A DNA stretch of 64,000 bases from JAJPKK01 sp963747835 (GCA_963747835.1 CAVVGO010000007.1:310001-374000), one strand, 5' to 3'; positions 44,444-54,459 are shown, counted from the stretch's first letter. The notes: generated by a model from the letters alone, not told the origin. Numbers and translations are program-made.

Positions 44444-44776
44444 ATGTTTATCGCCATGAACCGGTTCCGCGTCGTCAAGGGGTCCGAGGCGGCTTTCGAA
44501 CACGTCTGGCTGTCGCGCGACAGTCACCTCGACAAAGTGCCGGGCTTCGTCGAGTTCCATCTGCTCAAGGGACCCGAGGCAGAGGATCATACGCTCTACG
44601 CGTCACACACGGTGTGGGAGAATCGGGCAGTCTTCGAGGCGTGGACCAAGTCCGAGGCGTTCCGGGTCGCGCATCATCGGACCGGCGACAATAAGCCCCT
44701 CTATCTCGGGCACCCGCAATTTGAAGGGTTCGAGGTTCGCCAGGCGGCGGGGCTTGGCAAAGCCGCGGTAGCGTGA
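44444..44776 (+). CDS. ABM-domain monooxygenase, IsdG/HmuQ-like
   Basis: I chose ATG 44444 because TCTGGAGAA precedes it; the upstream extension to 44315 is unlike the family. The 110-residue dimeric alpha+beta barrel protein opens MFIAMNRFRVVKGSEAAFE, with LSRDSHLDKVPGFVEFHLLKG, the conserved Trp-bearing VWENRAVFEAW and TKSEAFRVAHH. It resembles the heme-degrading IsdG-type monooxygenases HmuQ/HmuD known from Bradyrhizobium. It would release iron from heme; other ABM roles cannot be excluded. No heme transporter gene is in this window. Confidence 0.82.
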   Translation: MFIAMNRFRVVKGSEAAFEHVWLSRDSHLDKVPGFVEFHLLKGPEAEDHTLYASHTVWENRAVFEAWTKSEAFRVAHHRTGDNKPLYLGHPQFEGFEVRQAAGLGKAAVA

Positions 44777-45140
44777 CCGGCACCATCTCGCGAGCCGACG
44801 CGTCGGAGGTGGCTGCAAGCGCGACATTGAAATCCGAGACATTGCCGGCAGCCCTCCACCAAGTTCGATGAATCGACATTGACAAAATAGGAATAGTCCT
44901 ATACGCTTGGCGTGGATTATCAATGGACAATACGGTACCCCGAACGGACTTGGGATAGTTCAGCCGGTTTGGCGAAACAAACCCACCGGCTTAGGATCAA
45001 GAGGGTTTGCCGAAACGAACTCCGTATGAAAAACATAATGAATTCAACGGTTCGATGAGGAACGTCGCCCGGACGGCACCGTATAAGCGCGGTCCGTACA
45101 ACGGAAAAAAGCAAAGCAAAAAGGCAAAAGGGAGGTCACC
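44777..45140. other. Leader region of the PQQ dehydrogenase gene
   Basis: About 360 bases with no supported gene. It holds a promoter-like element with an overlapping palindrome at 44879-44905, about 235 bases before the dehydrogenase start, and a GGGAGG site immediately before it. Confidence 0.4.
44879..44905 (+). promoter_or_regulatory. Promoter-like element with perfect palindrome
   Basis: TTGACA (44879-44884) is followed by ATAGGA-ATAG-TCCTAT (44887-44902), a perfect 6-base inverted repeat, and TATACG at 44900-44905. The palindrome would overlap the promoter core, as in repressed genes. It probably governs the dehydrogenase. Confidence 0.45.
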
Positions 45141-46859
45141 ATGCTTTCACGCCATCGTCGTTTCTTCTGCGGCCTGCTGCTGACGAGTGTGGCCATGCTC
45201 GCGGCGACCCCCGTGGTTGCGGCTGACGTCACGCCCGATCGGCTCGCCAACCCGGAGCCGGGTAATTGGCTGATGAACCACCGCACCTATGATGCGCAGC
45301 GCTACTCGCCGCTCGTTCGCATCAACAAAGCCAACGTCAGCGCGCTCAAGCTCGCCTATGCGGTCGCGATTGGCGGCACGTCGACGAACGAGAACCTTGA
45401 AGCGACCCCATTGGCCGAGGACGGATTCCTCTACGTGGTCGACAATTGGGGTGTGCTCTACAAAATAGATGGCCGTTCCGGCGATGTCGGCCGGATCGTG
45501 TGGCGCATGGACCCGGGGCAGGAACAACTGCCGATGACCAATCGAGGCGCCGCGCTGTGGGGCAATTATGTCGTCACGGTCGCGAGCTTTCCGGCACGCG
45601 TCATTGCGACCAACAAGGAGACCGGCAAGGTCGCCTGGGAAACCTCCCTGGCCGACGGCCAGCCGGATCTGCAACTCACCGCCGCGCCCCTCGCCGTCAA
45701 GGACAAGATCGTCGTCGGCGCCTCGGGCGGCGATCGCGGCACCCGCGACTTCATTGTCGCGCTCGACGGCGCAACCGGAAAGCTGGCATGGCGCAAATAC
45801 GTGGTTCCGGCCCCCGGTGAGCCCGGTTCGGAAACCTGGAAGGACAAGAACAATGCGTGGCGGACCGGCGGCGGCGCCATGTGGGTCACCGGCTCCTACG
45901 ATGTCGCCACCAACCAGGTGCTGTGGGGCACCGGCAATCCGGTGCCGATGTACAACCCATTCTATCGCCCTGGCGACAACCTCTACACCAACAGCCTGAT
46001 TTCCTGGGATCCGGACACCGGCAAGATGAACTGGTATCACCAGTACGTGCCGGGTGACATGTGGGACTACGATGCGGCGGGTACGCACATCCTGATCGAC
46101 GGCGAGATCGCAGGCCAGCCGCACCGGCTGGTTACGCACTCGGCGCGCAACGGCTTCCTCTACGCCTTCGAGCGGACCAACGGGCAAACCGTGCTGGCGA
46201 AGCCCTATATGGACACCATCACCTGGACCAAGGGCATCGATCAGAAGACCGGGTTGCCGGTCGACTATGATCCCAAACGCGACATCCAGGTTTATTCGGG
46301 TCTGCAAAATCAAACCTTGACGGACCGCACCAAGAAACTGTGCCCGTCGCACGACGGCGGCAACAATTTCTGGTCGGCGTCATACAGCGCGAAGACCCGG
46401 CTGCTCTACATTCCGTCGCGGTCGAACTGCGATGAAGTCACCCTCACGCCCGACGCCGGCAAGAATCCAAATGGCTTCCTTACCGGCGGCGCGTTCAAAT
46501 ATACGGCGCGCAACGAATCCGACATCGTCGTAGCCGATCCATTCACCGGCGAGGTCAAGAAGACGTTGCACCTGCCCTATCCGAACAACAGCGCCGTTCT
46601 CACGACCGCCGGCGGCCTCGTCTTTACCGCCTTCACCGACGGGGCACTCGCGGCCTACGACGACGCCACCCTCGAGCAACTCTGGAAGGTCAATGTCGGC
46701 ACCGGCATCAACGCGCCGCCAATGACCTTCGAAGCCGGTGGCCGGCAATATGTCGCGATCCTGTCGGGACTCGCCCGCAACGCAAGGAACATCAACTCAC
46801 AAACGCCGGAACTTCGAGAGCTACGCAATCAGACCATGCTGTTCGTCTTTGCGCTGTGA
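45141..46859 (+). CDS. PQQ-dependent alcohol dehydrogenase-like quinoprotein, lanthanide-type site
   Basis: A 572-residue periplasmic protein with a signal peptide (FFCGLLLTSVAMLAATPVVA). It has eight propeller blades of the PQQ dehydrogenase family: NWLMNHRTYDAQRYSPL, ARVIATNKETGKVAWE, GTGNPVPMYNPFYRPGDNL, NGFLYAFERTNGQ, and CPSHDGGNNFWSASYS. Asp309 in DMWDYDAAG is the expected catalytic Asp, and Asp311 is the extra Asp found in lanthanide-dependent enzymes (XoxF, ExaF/PedH). The vicinal Cys-Cys disulfide of methanol/ethanol dehydrogenases is absent. No cytochrome or PQQ synthesis gene is adjacent. Substrate alcohol is unknown. Confidence 0.88.
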   Translation: MLSRHRRFFCGLLLTSVAMLAATPVVAADVTPDRLANPEPGNWLMNHRTYDAQRYSPLVRINKANVSALKLAYAVAIGGTSTNENLEATPLAEDGFLYVVDNWGVLYKIDGRSGDVGRIVWRMDPGQEQLPMTNRGAALWGNYVVTVASFPARVIATNKETGKVAWETSLADGQPDLQLTAAPLAVKDKIVVGASGGDRGTRDFIVALDGATGKLAWRKYVVPAPGEPGSETWKDKNNAWRTGGGAMWVTGSYDVATNQVLWGTGNPVPMYNPFYRPGDNLYTNSLISWDPDTGKMNWYHQYVPGDMWDYDAAGTHILIDGEIAGQPHRLVTHSARNGFLYAFERTNGQTVLAKPYMDTITWTKGIDQKTGLPVDYDPKRDIQVYSGLQNQTLTDRTKKLCPSHDGGNNFWSASYSAKTRLLYIPSRSNCDEVTLTPDAGKNPNGFLTGGAFKYTARNESDIVVADPFTGEVKKTLHLPYPNNSAVLTTAGGLVFTAFTDGALAAYDDATLEQLWKVNVGTGINAPPMTFEAGGRQYVAILSGLARNARNINSQTPELRELRNQTMLFVFAL

Positions 46860-46938
46860 ATTCGGCTATCCGATCCGATAGCGCTCGGCCACCGTGGCAA
46901 CGCGAAAGCGAACGGAGCGCAATGTTTAGGCGCGTCCA

Positions 46939-47907
46939 TCATCGCGTGCCGCCGCCGGCCAGATAGTCCCGGTATGCCGCCGCAATGCCGGCGCGAAGTT
47001 CCGTGCGCGCGGTCCAGCCCAATCGCGCCAGCCGGCTTACATCGAGCAATTTCTGCGGGGTGCCGTCCGGACGAGAGGTATCGAACACGATGTCGCCCGT
47101 GTACTCGACCACATCGGAAACCAGCTTTGCGAAATCCGCGATCGTCAGGTCGCGGCCGGTGCCGACATTGAGGAACTGGCCGTCGGAGTAATTCTTCAAG
47201 ACGAACACGCAAGCATCGGCAAGATCGTCAACCGCCAGGAACTCGCGCCGCGGGTTACCGGTGCCCCACACCCCGGCCGTCGGCGCTTTCGCGAGCTTCG
47301 CTTCATGAAATCGGCGAATCAGCGCCGCCGGCACGTGGCTGTGTTCCGGATGATAGTTGTCGCCGGGTCCATAAAGATTTGTCGGCATCAGCGAGATGAA
47401 ATCGGCGCCGTATTGCCGGCGATAGGCCTCGATCAGCTTGATGCCGGCGATCTTGGCGACCGCGTACCATTCGTTGGTCGGCTCGAGGGCGCCGGTGAGC
47501 AACATCTCCTCGCGCATCGGCTGCGGCGCGAACTTTGGGTAGATGCAAGACGAACCGAGAAACAACAGTTTGCGGACCCCGGCCGCATAGGCGCCGCGGA
47601 TGAGATTGAGCTCGATTGCGAGATTGCCGGCGAGGAAATCGACCGGATTGGCGTTGTTGTACGCGATCCCACCGACGCGGGCGGCCGCCATGATGACGAC
47701 ATCCGGGCGATTGTCGCGAAGCCAGGTCTCGGTTTCCGCCTGTCGCGAAAGGTCGAGCGTGCGGCGCTCAGCGCGCAGCAGATCGACGGACTCCAACGCG
47801 AGCCGCCGCACCAGCGCGGAGCCGACCATGCCCTTATGGCCGGCGACGAATACGCGCCTGCCAGCGAGATCGAACAGTGGCGGCACAGCGACTGGCTCGC
47901 CCGTCAT
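46939..47907 (-). CDS. fcl: GDP-L-fucose synthase (GDP-4-keto-6-deoxymannose epimerase/reductase)
   Basis: A 322-residue NAD(P)-binding epimerase/reductase. The Rossmann motif GHKGMVGSALVRRL, AAARVGGIAYNNANPVDFL, LGSSCIYPKFAPQP, and the Tyr-Lys pair in EWYAVAKIAG match the family. It makes GDP-L-fucose from the product of the gmd gene 27 bases upstream on the same strand. The pair supplies fucose to surface polysaccharide. Confidence 0.94.
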   Translation of the reverse strand: MTGEPVAVPPLFDLAGRRVFVAGHKGMVGSALVRRLALESVDLLRAERRTLDLSRQAETETWLRDNRPDVVIMAAARVGGIAYNNANPVDFLAGNLAIELNLIRGAYAAGVRKLLFLGSSCIYPKFAPQPMREEMLLTGALEPTNEWYAVAKIAGIKLIEAYRRQYGADFISLMPTNLYGPGDNYHPEHSHVPAALIRRFHEAKLAKAPTAGVWGTGNPRREFLAVDDLADACVFVLKNYSDGQFLNVGTGRDLTIADFAKLVSDVVEYTGDIVFDTSRPDGTPQKLLDVSRLARLGWTARTELRAGIAAAYRDYLAGGGTR

Positions 47908-47934
47908 GGCGCGCCTTCTGAGGTCGGCTCGAAC

Positions 47935-49029
47935 TCAGTCATGCCGGGTCATACGTTCCTTTTCGAGCCGCACCTGAACGAGATCGAATTCGACCATTTC
48001 CTTGACCAGATCCGCAAAGCTCGTCTTGTGGCGCCAGCCGAGCCTCTGCCGCGCCTTGCCGGGGTCCCCGATCAGGAGATCGACCTCGGTCGGACGGAAG
48101 TAGCGCGGGTCGATCTCAATCAGCACTTGCCCGGAATTGGCGTCGACGCCGGTCTCCTCGGTACCCGCCCCGCGCCAAGTGATACGGCGGCCGATATGGG
48201 CGAAGGCACGTTCAACGAACTCTCGCACCGAATGCTTCTCGCCGGTTGCCAGGACGTAGTCGTCAGGCTCGGCCTGTTGGAGAATCATCCACATACCTTC
48301 CACATAGTCGCGCGCGTGGCCCCAGTCGCGTTCGGCATCGAGGTTGCCGAGATAGAGCTTGTCTTGCATGCCGAGCTCGATGGCGGCCACCGCGCGAGTG
48401 ATCTTGCGGGTGACGAACGTCTCGCCCCGCGTGGGTCCCTCGTGATTGAACAGAATGCCGTTCGACGCATGCATGCCGTAGGCTTCGCGATAATTCACGG
48501 TGATCCAGTAGGCGTAGAGCTTGGCCGCCGCGTAGGGCGAACGCGGATAGAACGGCGTGGTCTCGCGCTGGGGAATTTCGCGGACGCTGCCGTACAGCTC
48601 CGACGTCGATGCCTGATAGAACCTGACTTGCTTCTCCATACCGAGAATACGAATCGCTTCGAGGAGGCGCAACGGGCCAAGCGCATCGGCGTTTGCGGTA
48701 TATTCCGGCGTCTCGAAGCTCACATGAACGTGGGATTGTGCGGCGAGATTATAGATTTCCGTCGGCTGCGTTTCCTGGACCACGCGAATGAGATTTGTGG
48801 CATCGGTCATGTCGCCATGATGCATGAAGAAGCGGGCACCCGCCTGATGCGGATCGACATAGAGATGGTCGACCCGCGCAGAATTAAAAGACGATGACCG
48901 GCGCTTGATGCCGTGAACCGTATAGCCCTTCTTCAGCAACAGCTCGGCCAACAGCGCGCCGTCCTGCCCGGTGACGCCGGTGATCAGTGCGGTGCGCGAG
49001 CCGCCGCCCGTTCCAACGCCCTCTGCCAT
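47935..49029 (-). CDS. gmd: GDP-mannose 4,6-dehydratase
   Basis: ATG 49029 gives 364 residues; the frame to 49209 upstream lacks similarity. Motifs are TALITGVTGQDGALLAELL, HGIKRRSSSFNSARVDHLY, NLAAQSHVHVSF, STSELYGSVREIPQRETTPFYPRSPYAAAKLYAYW (seen as STSELYGSVREIPQ and YPRSPYAAAKLYAYW) with catalytic Tyr/Lys, and NHEGPTRGETFVTRKI. It converts GDP-D-mannose to GDP-4-keto-6-deoxymannose, and the next gene completes the pathway. Confidence 0.95.
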   Translation of the reverse strand: MAEGVGTGGGSRTALITGVTGQDGALLAELLLKKGYTVHGIKRRSSSFNSARVDHLYVDPHQAGARFFMHHGDMTDATNLIRVVQETQPTEIYNLAAQSHVHVSFETPEYTANADALGPLRLLEAIRILGMEKQVRFYQASTSELYGSVREIPQRETTPFYPRSPYAAAKLYAYWITVNYREAYGMHASNGILFNHEGPTRGETFVTRKITRAVAAIELGMQDKLYLGNLDAERDWGHARDYVEGMWMILQQAEPDDYVLATGEKHSVREFVERAFAHIGRRITWRGAGTEETGVDANSGQVLIEIDPRYFRPTEVDLLIGDPGKARQRLGWRHKTSFADLVKEMVEFDLVQVRLEKERMTRHD

Positions 49030-49297
49030 GTTCCGATGTTTCCCCTGCGGCGAGCGCTTACTGCAGCCACGCGCGGCCCCTGCCCGACAAAACCGCGAAC
49101 ATCGCCCACTACGATTGGCTCGAGATAAAAGCCTACGCCGAATTGTGGGCCCGGAGAAACGACGTCCGGCGTGCGGTAAAATATATCCGAATGCTTCAGA
49201 GAACGGCACTCCATGGCCCAGATGGGCCTTATCGTCAACGTCGCGGGGCTAATCCGGTGGCGCAACGAGGCTCCCCGATGCGGCGGCGCGGTCTGCC
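49030..49297. other. Intergenic stretch
   Basis: About 270 bases between the outer-membrane protein gene end and the gmd start; no supported feature. It should hold the gmd promoter. Confidence 0.35.
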
Positions 49298-49999
49298 TCA
49301 AAAGTGGTAGTTGATGCCGCCCATGAGCCGCTGGATGTTCAACGTCACAGGCGCGGACGCATTGCCAAGCACCGGCCCGCCAAAAGCGAGGGCCTCGGAG
49401 CCGAACGCCAAATAGTCGTATTCGATCCGAGCCGACCATTTGCGGTCCCAGGCGTATTCGACGCCAGCTCCGATGGTCCAGCCGGTCCGCACCACGGTGC
49501 CGGCGCTCGCCGTATTGCTGACGCCGCCCGCCGTATTGATGAACGGATCCGTCACCGATTCCTGTTCGCCCGCCAATGCCAAGCCGCCCTTGCCGTAGAA
49601 CAGCGCGCGGTCGACCGCGAAGCCGACCTTGCCGGTGAAGGTCGAAGTCCAAATGACAGTACTGGTATGGGAGAAGCCAAGGGCGTCCGTGGCGCCGGCG
49701 GTGATCTCGCCGGCCGAAAAATTACCCTCGACGCCCAGCACCAGCGCGTCGATCTGGCGGTTGTAGCCCACTTGGGCGCCGCCCACCAAACCCGAGATCG
49801 ACGAGCTGTCGCCTAGTCCGGAAAACGGGTCGTTCCAACTGGTCTTCCCGAAGGCACCCCCCACATTGCCGCCGAAATAGAGGCCGGTCCAACTGAAGAT
49901 GGCCGGCCCGTTTGCCGGGTACGTCGGGGTCAGTTCGGCTGCCGGGGCCGCGGCAAGCGGTAGGCCACACACGGCTGCCGCAAGGACAAGCGACCGCAT
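49298..49999 (-). CDS. Outer-membrane beta-barrel protein (Omp25/31 family)
   Basis: The start at ATG 49999 opens with a signal peptide (RSLVLAAAVCGLPLAAAPAA); the 281-codon frame to 50143 adds unlikely residues. The mature part shows the barrel pattern of aromatic-ended strands: SWTGLYFGGNVGGAFG, GGAQVGYNRQIDALVLGVEGNF, GWTIGAGVEYAWDRKWSARIEYDYLAFG, ending INYHF with a terminal Phe, the outer-membrane insertion signal. Pore or adhesive function is unknown. Confidence 0.87.
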   Translation of the reverse strand: MRSLVLAAAVCGLPLAAAPAAELTPTYPANGPAIFSWTGLYFGGNVGGAFGKTSWNDPFSGLGDSSSISGLVGGAQVGYNRQIDALVLGVEGNFSAGEITAGATDALGFSHTSTVIWTSTFTGKVGFAVDRALFYGKGGLALAGEQESVTDPFINTAGGVSNTASAGTVVRTGWTIGAGVEYAWDRKWSARIEYDYLAFGSEALAFGGPVLGNASAPVTLNIQRLMGGINYHF

Positions 50000-50236
50000 G
50001 TTCGGTCTTTTCCGCAAATAGAACAGAGGTTGCTGCACTTGCCCGTCCCGTTTGCCCCTTATGCGACGACTAAACCTGGATCGAAGGCCCAGGCAGACCA
50101 TCGCGTAGGTTTTTAGACTAGAGATCAGAACATTACGAGCCAATTAACGGCGCATTACCGGATGCGCACCCACATCCGCGCGCGGAAGGTGGCGGGCCCA
50201 AGGCAGTCACCGGAGGGCTTGCCGCCGCCACGCGGC

Positions 50237-50743
<507 letters not shown>

Positions 50744-50843
50744 TCCCGGTATCCTTTGCGGTCAGGCTGCCGAAATGATTAGGCATCGTCCAGGTTGCGC
50801 GCCAGCGGATGTTTTGGCGTCGGAACCTGATAAGAACAGCGCC

Positions 50844-51947
50844 ATGAGCCCGGAAGCTAACGATCCTGACCCGATCTATCAGGTCGCCAATTATCCTGGC
50901 GCGGCCACGGGGGCGTCCGGCGACAGCCCCATCCTGATCGTGCCCTATATGTGGATCGGCGACTTCGTGCGCTGCCATACGGTCGTCCGGCTGCTGCGCG
51001 AACGCTTTCCCGGCCGCCCGATCGACGTCTTGACCACCCGGATGGTCGCGCCGCTCCTCGATTACATGCCGGGCGTCCGCAACGGCATCGTGGTGGACCT
51101 GCCGCGCAAGCGGCTGGCGTTTTCCGAGCACCGCGCGCTCGCCGAGCGGCTGCGCGCCGAACACTACGGCGACGCCCTGATCATGCCGCGCACCTGGAAA
51201 TCGGCGCTTGCCCCGTGCCTCGCCGGCATTACACGCCGTACCGGCTTCGTCGGCGAAATGCGGTTCGGCCTCATTAACGATCTGCGCTTCGGTGAAAAGG
51301 CCTTGCCCCGCATGGTCGATCGTTGCGCCACCCTGGCGCTGCCGAGGCGCGCCGCGGCGCCCCCGCAATGGCCGTTGCCGCAACTCATGATTCAGCGCGA
51401 AATTCTGCCGGCCTGGCGCGAGCGGATGGGGCTTGGAGCGGACGCCCGTCCGACCGCGGTGCTGGCTCCCGGCGCGGTCGGCCCCTCGAAGCGATGGCCG
51501 GCCTTCTCATATGGGGAACTCGCCGGCCGGCTTATGGCCCAGGGCTATGCGGTTTGGATCGTTGGCGGTCCCGACGAGAAGGCGCTCGCGGCGGAGATCG
51601 GCGCCGGCCGGGTCGAAGTGCGCGACCTCACGGGGCCGGACCTGCGCAACGCTATCCTGGCGCTGGCTGCGGCCGATGTCGCGGTCTCCAACGATTCCGG
51701 TCTCCTGCATGTAGCCGCCGCCATCGGTACGCCGTCGATCGGGATTTTCGGGCCGACCAGTCCGTGGCATTGGGCGCCGCTCAATCCGATCGCTGCCGTG
51801 ATCGAGACCCGCACCGAACTGCCGTGCCGGCCCTGCCACAAGCCGACCTGCCGGCTTGAGCACCATCGCTGCATGCGCGATATTGCGGTCGCCGACGTCG
51901 CCGCGGCGGCACTCGCCGCGTGCGCGCCCCGACCGGTGTCAGCCTGA
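50844..51947 (+). CDS. GT9 heptosyltransferase II-like protein
   Basis: ATG 50844 is taken because the extension to 50571 overlaps the divergent deaminase. The 367-residue protein is a GT9 family transferase: SPILIVPYMWIGDFVRCHTVVRLL (seen as PILIVPYMWIGD), ALIMPRTWKSALAP, LAPGAVGPSKRWP with the KRWP nucleotide contact, and SNDSGLLHVAAAIGTPSIGIFGPTSPWHW. It adds ADP-L-glycero-D-manno-heptose to the lipopolysaccharide core. WaaF-type assignment fits best; pairing with waaC nearby supports it. Confidence 0.87.
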   Translation: MSPEANDPDPIYQVANYPGAATGASGDSPILIVPYMWIGDFVRCHTVVRLLRERFPGRPIDVLTTRMVAPLLDYMPGVRNGIVVDLPRKRLAFSEHRALAERLRAEHYGDALIMPRTWKSALAPCLAGITRRTGFVGEMRFGLINDLRFGEKALPRMVDRCATLALPRRAAAPPQWPLPQLMIQREILPAWRERMGLGADARPTAVLAPGAVGPSKRWPAFSYGELAGRLMAQGYAVWIVGGPDEKALAAEIGAGRVEVRDLTGPDLRNAILALAAADVAVSNDSGLLHVAAAIGTPSIGIFGPTSPWHWAPLNPIAAVIETRTELPCRPCHKPTCRLEHHRCMRDIAVADVAAAALAACAPRPVSA

Positions 51948-51962
51948 CGTCGGGCGACCCGC

Positions 51963-53342
51963 TTACGGCTTGCCGACAAGCGCTCGGAACAGCGCCTCGA
52001 TGCCGTCGCGCGGATCGTTCTTCACGTAGGTGAGGCCGTGCTGGCGCATCAGGCCGTGCTCGTCGAGCCCGTGCGAGGCACCGGTCGCGACCAGCATCTC
52101 GGCGCGGAAATCGTCATAGGAGAATGGCTTGCCGGCGAGCCGGCATACCACCTTGTAATCGCACGCCACCGGCCCCGGCACTTGCGCGATGCGCGCCGCG
52201 TCCGCCCGCACCACTGCGGAATTGGAATAATACTGCGCCCGGTAGTCCGGATCGAACAATACCAGCGCCGGCTCGATGCGGAGCGTGGCGACGAGGCGCG
52301 CCGCCAGGACCGCCACGATGACGGCGCGCGCGGCCGTCTCGCCGAAGCGGCGCCCGAACGCGGTTGCGCCGGCACGATCGAAGGCAACGCCGAGCCCGAC
52401 CGCGGCCGCGATGACAAGATCGAACTGGGCGTTGTCGAGGATCGCCTCCCCGCTCCACTGCAGCAGATAGGCGGCGAACGCGACCCCGACGAACAACATC
52501 GTAAAGCGTGCCGATTTGCGCTTCGGTTCCGCCGCGACCCAAATGGCCCACAGCGCCAGCGCCGGCAGTATCCATTGCAGCCGCCCAAGTCCCTTGAGCG
52601 AGCGCAGCCAATGATAGGCCCGCGGCGTCATCAGATTGGCAAAGAAGACGTCGCCGTAGATCAAATAGCAGATCGCGAGCCCCAACGCGGCCGCGCCGGC
52701 GCCGACCGCCGCTGGCACGACGGCGCGCCGCCAGTCGCGCACGGCCAGCCACACCAGCGCGGTTATCGGCACCGCTACGATGTTGTGCTTGTAGAAGCCC
52801 GCCACCACCATGGCGAGGATCGGCGGCACCACGGACTTTCCGCTTGCCTCGCGGGCGAGAAACCAAGCGAGCGCCGCCATCATCATCACGTGACCGACAA
52901 GCTGCGGATCGTTCATGCCGGCAAAACGGGTGAATGAGCGCGCCATCACGGCGACGAACCAAAAGCCGCCGACCGCCGCGCCGGCGGAGCCGCCGCCGAG
53001 TTGCATGACCACCCTGGCGATGAGCCCTCCGAGGGCGACGATCGCCATGAGGGACAGCACCCGTCCGACATAGAGGGCGTCGCCGAACACCTGGGCGAGC
53101 CCTCCGACCATGTAAAACGACAGCGGCGGATAATTGTTGACGATCAACGTGTCGGTCGGCGGATAGAGCGGCGCAGCCCCCATGGCGGCGTCGGCGAAAT
53201 AAGCATTCCAGCCTTCGTTCTGGGCGATCTCGATGGGAAAGCCGATACGCCATAGCGGCCACACCATGAAATAGACGGCAAGCAGCACCAGGAGCCCGAC
53301 CTGGGCCCTGGCATCGAACCGCGCCAGAATGCCACCCTTCAT
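51963..53342 (-). CDS. Polytopic GT39/ArnT-like glycosyltransferase
   Basis: A 459-residue integral membrane protein with about ten membrane spans. The first periplasmic loop contains the acidic motif QNEGWNAYFADAA, typical of the PMT/GT39 fold; conserved PPLSFYMVGGLAQV follows. It has a C-terminal soluble stretch. Its product could transfer a sugar from a lipid donor to core or protein. Its start overlaps the stop of waaC by four bases (ATGA), so both are co-translated. Confidence 0.75.
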   Translation of the reverse strand: MKGGILARFDARAQVGLLVLLAVYFMVWPLWRIGFPIEIAQNEGWNAYFADAAMGAAPLYPPTDTLIVNNYPPLSFYMVGGLAQVFGDALYVGRVLSLMAIVALGGLIARVVMQLGGGSAGAAVGGFWFVAVMARSFTRFAGMNDPQLVGHVMMMAALAWFLAREASGKSVVPPILAMVVAGFYKHNIVAVPITALVWLAVRDWRRAVVPAAVGAGAAALGLAICYLIYGDVFFANLMTPRAYHWLRSLKGLGRLQWILPALALWAIWVAAEPKRKSARFTMLFVGVAFAAYLLQWSGEAILDNAQFDLVIAAAVGLGVAFDRAGATAFGRRFGETAARAVIVAVLAARLVATLRIEPALVLFDPDYRAQYYSNSAVVRADAARIAQVPGPVACDYKVVCRLAGKPFSYDDFRAEMLVATGASHGLDEHGLMRQHGLTYVKNDPRDGIEALFRALVGKP

Positions 53343-54310
53343 GGGGCTTTCCCTGCGACGCGATCGAGCGCCCGCAGCACCTCGGCCGGATCCGGCGTCG
53401 CGCCCTTGCCGCCCACAACCTCGATCGGGCCCGACCCCAGCGGGCCGGTCAGACCCGGCTCGCTGCCGATAAAGATGGCGACCAGCGGCACGCCGAGTGC
53501 CGCCGCCACGTGTACGAGCCCGGTGTCGACACCGACCACCAGGGATGCCCCGGCAATCAGGGCGGCAACCTCGTCGAGCGGGCGGCGGTCCGGCACCCGG
53601 TCGGGGCGCGGCGCTCCCGCCGATGCGCCCGCGATCGCCTCACTGCGGGTGCGCTCGGCATCGTTGCCCCACGGCAGCACCACGTCGAGGCCGCGATCGC
53701 GTATGCCGCGCGCGACCGCAATCCAATGTGCGATCGGCCATTCCTTCTCGGGCCGCGCGGTGGCGTGGATCAACACGGCATAGTCCGTTGCGGCCTTGCG
53801 GGCGATCGCCGCGCGATCGAGACCGAAATCGATCGGCTGCGGCGGTTCGTAACCGAGCGCGAGGCCGCACAGCGTGCGATTGCGCCGGATCGCGTGGCTG
53901 TGCCACTCGACCTGGTGCCGCACGTCATAGAAAAGGGAGGCCAACGGCTCTCGGATGCTCGCAAAGTCGTAGCCGTGGCGGACGCCGCGCACCGCCCGGG
54001 CGATCAGGGCGGTGCGCAGCAGACCTTGGGTATCGATGGCGGCCTCGTAGGAGGTTTGCCGAATGGACCGGCGGAACCGGCCGATCTCGCGCCACGTCGC
54101 GGGCTCATGCAACTTCACGCGCCAGCGCCGCGAAGCGACCGGGATGACCGCATCGATCCCCGGATGGAGGCGGGCCAGCGGCACATAGGCCTCCTCCACC
54201 ACCCAGACGAGGCGGGCATCGGGCCGATGGCGACGCGCATCGGTGACGGCCGGCATATGGTGGACGACGTCGCCGAGCGAGGACGTCTTGATGAACAAAA
54301 TCTCGGCCAT
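53339..54310 (-). CDS. waaC: Lipopolysaccharide heptosyltransferase I-like protein
   Basis: ATG 54310 gives 323 residues beginning MAEILFIKTSSLGDVVHHMP, the hallmark of WaaC/RfaC (GT9). Other motifs are YEAAIDTQGLLRTALIAR, LIHATARPEKEWPIAHW and VGVDTGLVHVAAALGVPLVAIF. It adds the first heptose to the Kdo of the inner core. The GT39-like gene follows directly; the GT9 heptosyltransferase II-like gene is convergent beyond it. Confidence 0.9.
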   Translation of the reverse strand: MAEILFIKTSSLGDVVHHMPAVTDARRHRPDARLVWVVEEAYVPLARLHPGIDAVIPVASRRWRVKLHEPATWREIGRFRRSIRQTSYEAAIDTQGLLRTALIARAVRGVRHGYDFASIREPLASLFYDVRHQVEWHSHAIRRNRTLCGLALGYEPPQPIDFGLDRAAIARKAATDYAVLIHATARPEKEWPIAHWIAVARGIRDRGLDVVLPWGNDAERTRSEAIAGASAGAPRPDRVPDRRPLDEVAALIAGASLVVGVDTGLVHVAAALGVPLVAIFIGSEPGLTGPLGSGPIEVVGGKGATPDPAEVLRALDRVAGKAP

Positions 54311-54459
54311 GATCGGGTTGAGGCTCAATCCGGATGGTACGCGACTGGCTCATATACGCAGCCCCCCGGTTTGTCACCCGCGGGCGCTGGCGGCTGCTAA
54401 CGTGATGTTCAGGAGCGGCGGGATATGAATGCCGCCAAACGCCCAAACGAGCGAACGCC

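Noticed and set aside
47305..48897. 530-codon plus-strand frame opposite fcl and gmd
   Set aside because: Antisense shadow; the minus-strand enzymes have complete catalytic motifs.
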